Below, in pieces: positions 61,701 to 64,000 of a stretch of DNA of 64,000 nt. The translations under genes and the position numbers were made by a program. Each line of letters begins with the position of its first letter. The stretch's first letter is position 1. The DNA is from Nissolia schottii (taxonomy: Eukaryota; Streptophyta; Magnoliopsida; Fabales; Fabaceae), in the NCBI GenBank assembly GCA_003254905.1, contig QANU01104094.1:277509-341508 (forward strand), in the 5' to 3' direction. Under the pieces are notes generated by a model. The model did not search any database, was not told where the DNA came from, and saw only the letters and a list, made by a program, of their open reading frames with translations.

Positions 61701-64000
61701 GAAGGGGAGTATTGGTAATCAAGCATCTATTTTAGGAAAGAATATTCGGTTTTTAATATGTAAGGAGATAATATAAAACCATTAAAATTGCCTTCTCCCA
61801 TCAGCTTAAGCTTTTGGGAGAGATGGTTCTTACGATGGTATCAGAGGCGTTTCCATGGTGGGCAGACTGTTAAACAAAAAAGATAACTCTTCTTGAGGCC
61901 CCCGCCGACATCTCTAGACTCCCTAACGTTGCAATAGCCGCCACATCCCGGTTCAAGAATTTAAACCCGATTCCCTTTTGGAGTACGCATTCGGGGCACT
62001 ATTAGACAGGCTTCCTCCGTCCCTTAGGATCGGCTAATCCATGTGCAAGTGCCGTTTACATTGAACCTTTCCCTTCTTCGGTCTTCAAAGTTCTCATTTG
62101 AATATTTGCTATTACCACCAAGATCTGCACCGACGGTCGCTCGTGCCCGGGCTTGCGCACTAGGTCTTGTAGCGACCGCCATGCTCTCCTACTCATCGGG
62201 GCCTAGCACTTGCCCCGACGGCTGGGTATAGGTCACGCGCTTTAACGCCATTCATTTTCGGGGCTAGTTGATTCGGCAGGTGAGTTGTTACACTCTCTTT
62301 AGCGGATTTTGACTTCCATGACCACTGTCTCTTGTGTGAGGAGGCATGTAAAGAGATATAATATAAAATGATTAAAATTGCCTTCTTCCATCAATTTAAG
62401 CTTTTGGGACAGATGGTTCTTAAGATAATCCTTTGACATGTTCAAATTAGGAGAAATTAAATCTTTCCTTTCTTAGGTATATGATATATGTAATTATAAG
62501 AGGAGATAATTTCCTCCTTTAATTTAGGGATAGGACTAGATTCATAGCTGCTCTTCAGGCAATCTGGGCCTTTTTGTAACCTCTTTTAATATATAGAAAA
62601 TACATTTTCTACATTTCTCAATCATGTATAAGTACTTAAACACTGAATTAAATGCTTTTTAGTCATTTTAGGCGGACTAGTCATCACGTCGCTTGTTCCG
62701 GTGTTCCTTTTCTCTTCTTTTGATTTTATTAGTTAATCTTATTTAAAATTTTTGCAATAACAATTTTGATTTGGCAGTTCAGGCAATTCCTTTGTTTGAG
62801 ACCGCTTTTTCAAGATGTACAGTTATCGGGATACTGTCATATTTCTGGTTGAAAAGGAGCCAACAGCCACTACTTGGAACATCTCATGTTAGAAACATTT
62901 TACTTTTACGGGTCCTTACAGGTTGCATATCATTGTCAAGTTTTGTCTATTGGTAAGTATCCTTGAGTTTTTATTTTTATTTTTAACATTCTTTTTTTAT
63001 TTATTTTGGTATATTTGTCTGTCAATATTTATTCTTTACAGCATTTTACTTGTCATTTTGGGATGGTATTTTCTTTATTGGATTTTTTTCCTTTGTTGTT
63101 TTTTCTTTTACTGTTTGTATATTACTTTTAGGATTACTTTATAATACATAGTTGTCTTTGATTTTGAGTTTTTTTGCATGGAGGGCGTATTTCACAAAGC
63201 TTACTGGTTTTAACAATAATGCTACTAGTTGCTTGTACAATATTCAATGGAGGTTTTAGCATAGGGATTTGTATTTCTTTTCACGATACTAATACTAACA
63301 TAAAACAAATCAATTTAATGCTTTATCTTTTGTCCCTTACGAGGTGTAACTCCATGTTGCCAACCTAATTCAACCCCAAAAGCTAGTTTAAGGGGCGAGG
63401 GTTGCCTTGCTCTTATAAAGGTTATCTAAGCCTTATCTCTAAGCAATGTAGGACTCTAACACACCTCCTCACACCTAGGAATGAACATTTAGAGTGTGAA
63501 GTTTGCAGGATTGAACATCTGCGGGTGCTCTCAATAGCGAGCTTAGGACAAGCTCAATGCCATATTAAGAATTAAGTGAGTCTAACTCAACCCTAAAAGC
63601 TAGCTCAGAGGAGAGAGTTGCTTTGCTCTTTTAAAGGCTTATATTTAAGCAATGTGGGAGTCTAACACAACCCGTTTTTTTGCGTATACAATTCATGCTA
63701 TTAAATTTGGTTAAACCCATGGTCAATTTGACATCATCAATGGTTTGCTATAGTAAACTGATTTTAAGTCAAACTCTATTCAGCAATTTCCAACCTCTTA
63801 TTTCGTTGTACTTAATGTTCTTTAGAATATTTTTTATCCCTATTTTGAGGTACTTTTTTGTGGATGCACTTTGAGGATTTCGTAAGTTGCGCAATTCTGT
63901 AATATAAGAAATCTATTCATTTTTCAGCATTCAGAGGTTACCTTCTTCTCAGGCTATTGTATTGAATTCAGTAACTCCAGTTATGGCTTCAGTTATGGCA
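49766..64000 (+). CDS. EamA/DMT-family membrane transporter, partial (exons 1-4)
   Basis: A multipass transporter of the EamA (drug/metabolite transporter) superfamily, resembling plant proteins annotated as SLC35G-like. Exons: 49766-49948, 57118-57271, 62778-62952, and 63928 to the window end; all introns GT-AG with matching phases. Exon 1 (MATAESNDADHVVELIVRDA...) is an acidic cytosolic N terminus. Exon 2 gives helix 1 (MLCMALSSTIYFLMGVLSS). Exon 3 has VQAIPLFETAFSRCTVIGIL and LLLRVLTGCISLSSFVY. Exon 4 begins IQRLPSSQAIVLNSVTPVMA, the EamA repeat motif. ATG 49766 is preferred over an upstream TTG in frame. Substrate unknown; the C-terminal half lies outside the window. Confidence 0.85.
49949..50227 (+). 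other. Start of gene 2 intron 1
   Basis: T-rich intron with a short AT microsatellite near 50192-50216. No gene. Confidence 0.4.
50228..50330 (+). repeat. SINE-like tRNA-derived head
   Basis: GTGTAGGCGCAGTGGTAAGC has the look of a tRNA A-box region, followed by ATGGGAATGAAACACG and CCCCCTCATGAGCTGAAC. The same blocks occur as multiple tandem heads at 13815-14066 and 11000-11330. A clear B box and tail were not identified, so SINE identity is tentative. Confidence 0.4.
50640..50800 (-). repeat. Copia LTR end with primer site, antisense
   Basis: On the minus strand CAAATTCAATA is followed by TGGTATCAAAGC and then GATACCATCCTCCGTGA, the same leader that follows the primer site of Copia A at 7008. 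A relic of a related element; its interior is not recognised. Confidence 0.5.
51190..53770 (-). pseudogene. Copia element relic, antisense, gag to RNase H
   Basis: Minus-strand order: a Copia gag zinc-knuckle-like CDHYNKPHDTHETGWKIF (about 53760), LWIIDSGASNHMTS (protease), HEKSEVHNISKCFSQMVEHN, ILRCDNGIED and NTPQQNGIAERKNKHHL (integrase), then [51 protein letters not shown] (RT), and VARSSAEAKF (RNase H). Stops and deletions throughout; no LTR found at either end. Confidence 0.8.
53790..54480 (+). repeat. Athila-like non-coding relic
   Basis: GTGCTTGATGGGAAGCAACCCATCGAG at about 54092-54118 matches a conserved signature found near the ends of Athila-type Gypsy elements. CACTCGAGCGACC...CATTCGCTCGAGC at 54397-54424 is a small palindromic motif. 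No coding region. Confidence 0.4.
54481..55202 (+). other. Gene 2 intron 1, no gene
   Basis: C-rich then AT-rich sequence without recognisable features; probably eroded retrotransposon interior. Confidence 0.3.
55203..56038. repeat. Foldback repeat, about 320-bp inverted arms
   Basis: The left arm (55203 to about 55530) and right arm (about 55725-56038) are inverted copies. Shared blocks include GGCAAGTAATAGATGAGTCT, TTTAGGAATTGAACGAATTG, AAATAAAACTAAACAAAAA and AATTGATTATTTT. The spacer is about 195 bp, with no coding sequence. Blocks such as AAGTGCACTTG and GTACCCACGAGGAC resemble sequence found in Athila-type elements. Confidence 0.8.
56380..56885 (+). pseudogene. LINE 3' end relic
   Basis: ILDKVVIWDRIRCMVSIWCK then FRGFCRSDIFRFWKALL matches the last residues of plant LINE-1 ORF2 ('LWD..R..AS.WC......F.G......I...W'). 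A 3' UTR with CTCAATATAACTTCCTTTAT and a short A-rich tail near 56870-56885 follows. No RT domain remains. Confidence 0.55.
57958..58500 (+). pseudogene. Copia C gag with internal deletion
   Basis: AGHKLNGQNYTQ, the N-terminal gag motif, is joined almost directly to SRPWCELCRKRGHTKETCW, the zinc knuckle (C-x2-C-x4-H-x4-C). In complete Copia gags some 200 residues lie between these, so most of the capsid is deleted. The protease motif follows near 58430 in another frame. Confidence 0.65.
58420..59750 (+). pseudogene. Copia C protease and integrase
   Basis: Protease start near 58430 (SDHMTGDINTFSKQYSCHEN), pre-integrase (ILKDVLHVPKLDCNLLSISK), then integrase HPFSVIHSDVWGPSRINNIL, WFVTFIDDHTRTTWVVLMKE, IRTDNGRGYYN and NTPPQNGVAVGKDRHLLGVT (the core E is changed to G in AVGK), and SIFLGYSPNDKVYKCYFPST. 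Interrupted at 58820 and 59109 by stops. Confidence 0.8.
59753..61702 (+). pseudogene. Copia C reverse transcriptase and RNase H
   Basis: A linker frame (59753-60121), then RT pieces AKGFTESYDIDYDETFAPVA, HQLDIKNAFRNGKLEGEVYM, a broken VYVDDIVI region near 60740, and [20 protein letters not shown]. RNase H (61274-61702) has WLQRMLKELKIS, VNHDRTKHVEIDRHFIKGKS and [16 protein letters not shown]. It contains a 39-bp in-frame tandem duplication giving KQSV(F/V)AMSSAEA twice. Many stops; inactive. Confidence 0.82.
61759..62425 (+). mobile_element. TRIM retroelement carrying antisense 26S rRNA
   Basis: LTR1 61759-61835 (TGTAAGGAGATAATATAAAA...GGTTCTTACGA) and LTR2 62347-62425 (TGTAAAGAGATATAATATAA...GGTTCTTAAGA). 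LTR1 is followed at once by TGGTATCAGAG (primer site 61836-61846); LTR2 is preceded by TGTGTGAGGAGGCA (polypurine tract). Almost everything between is antisense 26S rRNA. Flanks TAATA and TAATC are the target duplication of TAATC, which stands uninterrupted in the Copia 5' LTR near 57738. The interior of related copies (18995-19301) is a short unrelated sequence. Confidence 0.82.
61847..62329 (-). rRNA. 26S rRNA fragment (pseudogene) inside the TRIM
   Basis: The minus strand matches the sense strand of plant 26S rRNA: GACTTCCATGACC, GATTCGGCAGGTGAGTTGTT, CTACTCATCGGGGCCTAGCA, CACCAAGATCTGCACCGACG, AAAGTTCTCATTTGAATATT, TAGGATCGGCTAATCCATGT, CCCTAACGTTGCAATAG and GACTGTTAAACA (all given as + strand) appear in the order expected for the reversed molecule. 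About 480 bp from the middle of the molecule. Differences from recalled rRNA are mostly C-to-T or G-to-A at CpG, as in methylated DNA. It is a fragment and cannot act as rRNA. Confidence 0.88.
62614..62777 (+). other. End of gene 2 intron 2
   Basis: Short AT-rich intron sequence between the Copia C 3' LTR and the exon 3 acceptor (TTGGCAG, 62777). Confidence 0.5.
63366..63667 (-). mobile_element. TRIM element in gene 2 intron 3, antisense
   Basis: Terminal repeats 63366-63461 and 63577-63667 share CAACCC.AAAAGCTAG and GCAATGT.GGA.TCTAACA. On the minus strand the LTR begins TGTTAGACTCCCACATTGC. The polypurine-like GTGTGAGGAGGTG precedes the other repeat and TATGGCATTGAGC is a mutated primer site. 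Exact 5-bp flanks CAACC (63361-63365, 63668-63672). The interior is about 115 bp. Confidence 0.75.

Larger units (their letters stand above)
57676..62613 (+). mobile_element. Copia family C in gene 2 intron 2
   Basis: 5' LTR about 57676-57916, primer site TGGTATCAGAGC 57917-57928, internal genes, polypurine tract GAAGGGGAG, 3' LTR about 61710-62613, interrupted by a TRIM (61759-62425). The LTRs share ATTTTAGGAAAGAATATTC, GGAGAAATTAAATCTTTCC and ATATATAGAAAATACATTTT. The first 20 bp of the 5' LTR are degenerate. An antisense partial copy is in gene 1 intron 10. Confidence 0.85.

Overview
This is nuclear DNA of a flowering plant, a eudicot. It is AT-rich, has split genes with canonical GT-AG introns, and is packed with LTR retrotransposons of plant lineages. 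The species cannot be fixed from the sequence. Two host genes, both on the + strand, account for about 2 kb of coding sequence; nearly everything else is transposable-element DNA, much of it inside their introns.

Gene 1 (1146-34146) is an apparently intact 12-exon gene for a plastidic glucose transporter of the At1g05030 type. All splice sites are GT-AG, and the joined exons give 1572 nt (523 codons plus stop). Three introns are swollen. Intron 3 (9.7 kb) holds Copia elements with a Gypsy element nested in one of them. Intron 4 (6.0 kb) holds Copia halves separated by a hAT derivative, plus a Gypsy solo LTR. Intron 10 (9.4 kb) holds solo-LTR-like pieces, Copia pieces, a 770-base assembly gap and an antisense Gypsy relic.

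The intergenic zone (34147-49765) holds a decayed Ty3/Gypsy Tat-lineage element: protease, RT, two RNase H domains and integrase on +, and an antisense ORF resembling a plant mobile domain on -. That antisense ORF is split by a 3.7-kb solo LTR with a perfect CAGTC target duplication. A second, truncated LTR of the same family lies to the left.

Gene 2 (49766 to beyond 64000) encodes an EamA/drug-metabolite-type multipass transporter; four exons are visible, the last cut by the window edge. Intron 1 carries antisense Copia pieces, a SINE-like head, an 850-bp foldback and a LINE tail. Intron 2 carries a nearly full-length Copia. Intron 3 carries a small TRIM element.

The most unusual object is in intron 2 of gene 2 (61759-62425). 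It is a TRIM retroelement (short direct terminal repeats, primer-binding site and polypurine tract) whose internal region is almost entirely an antisense piece of 26S rRNA. It sits inside the 3' LTR of the Copia, and the Copia's 5' LTR preserves the empty target site. Other structures worth a look are a Gypsy element with two adjacent 5' LTRs but one GAACT target duplication, tandem arrays built from a SINE-like head inside one Copia family, a BED-zinc-finger-only hAT derivative, and a 129-bp duplication around an N that looks like an assembly seam.
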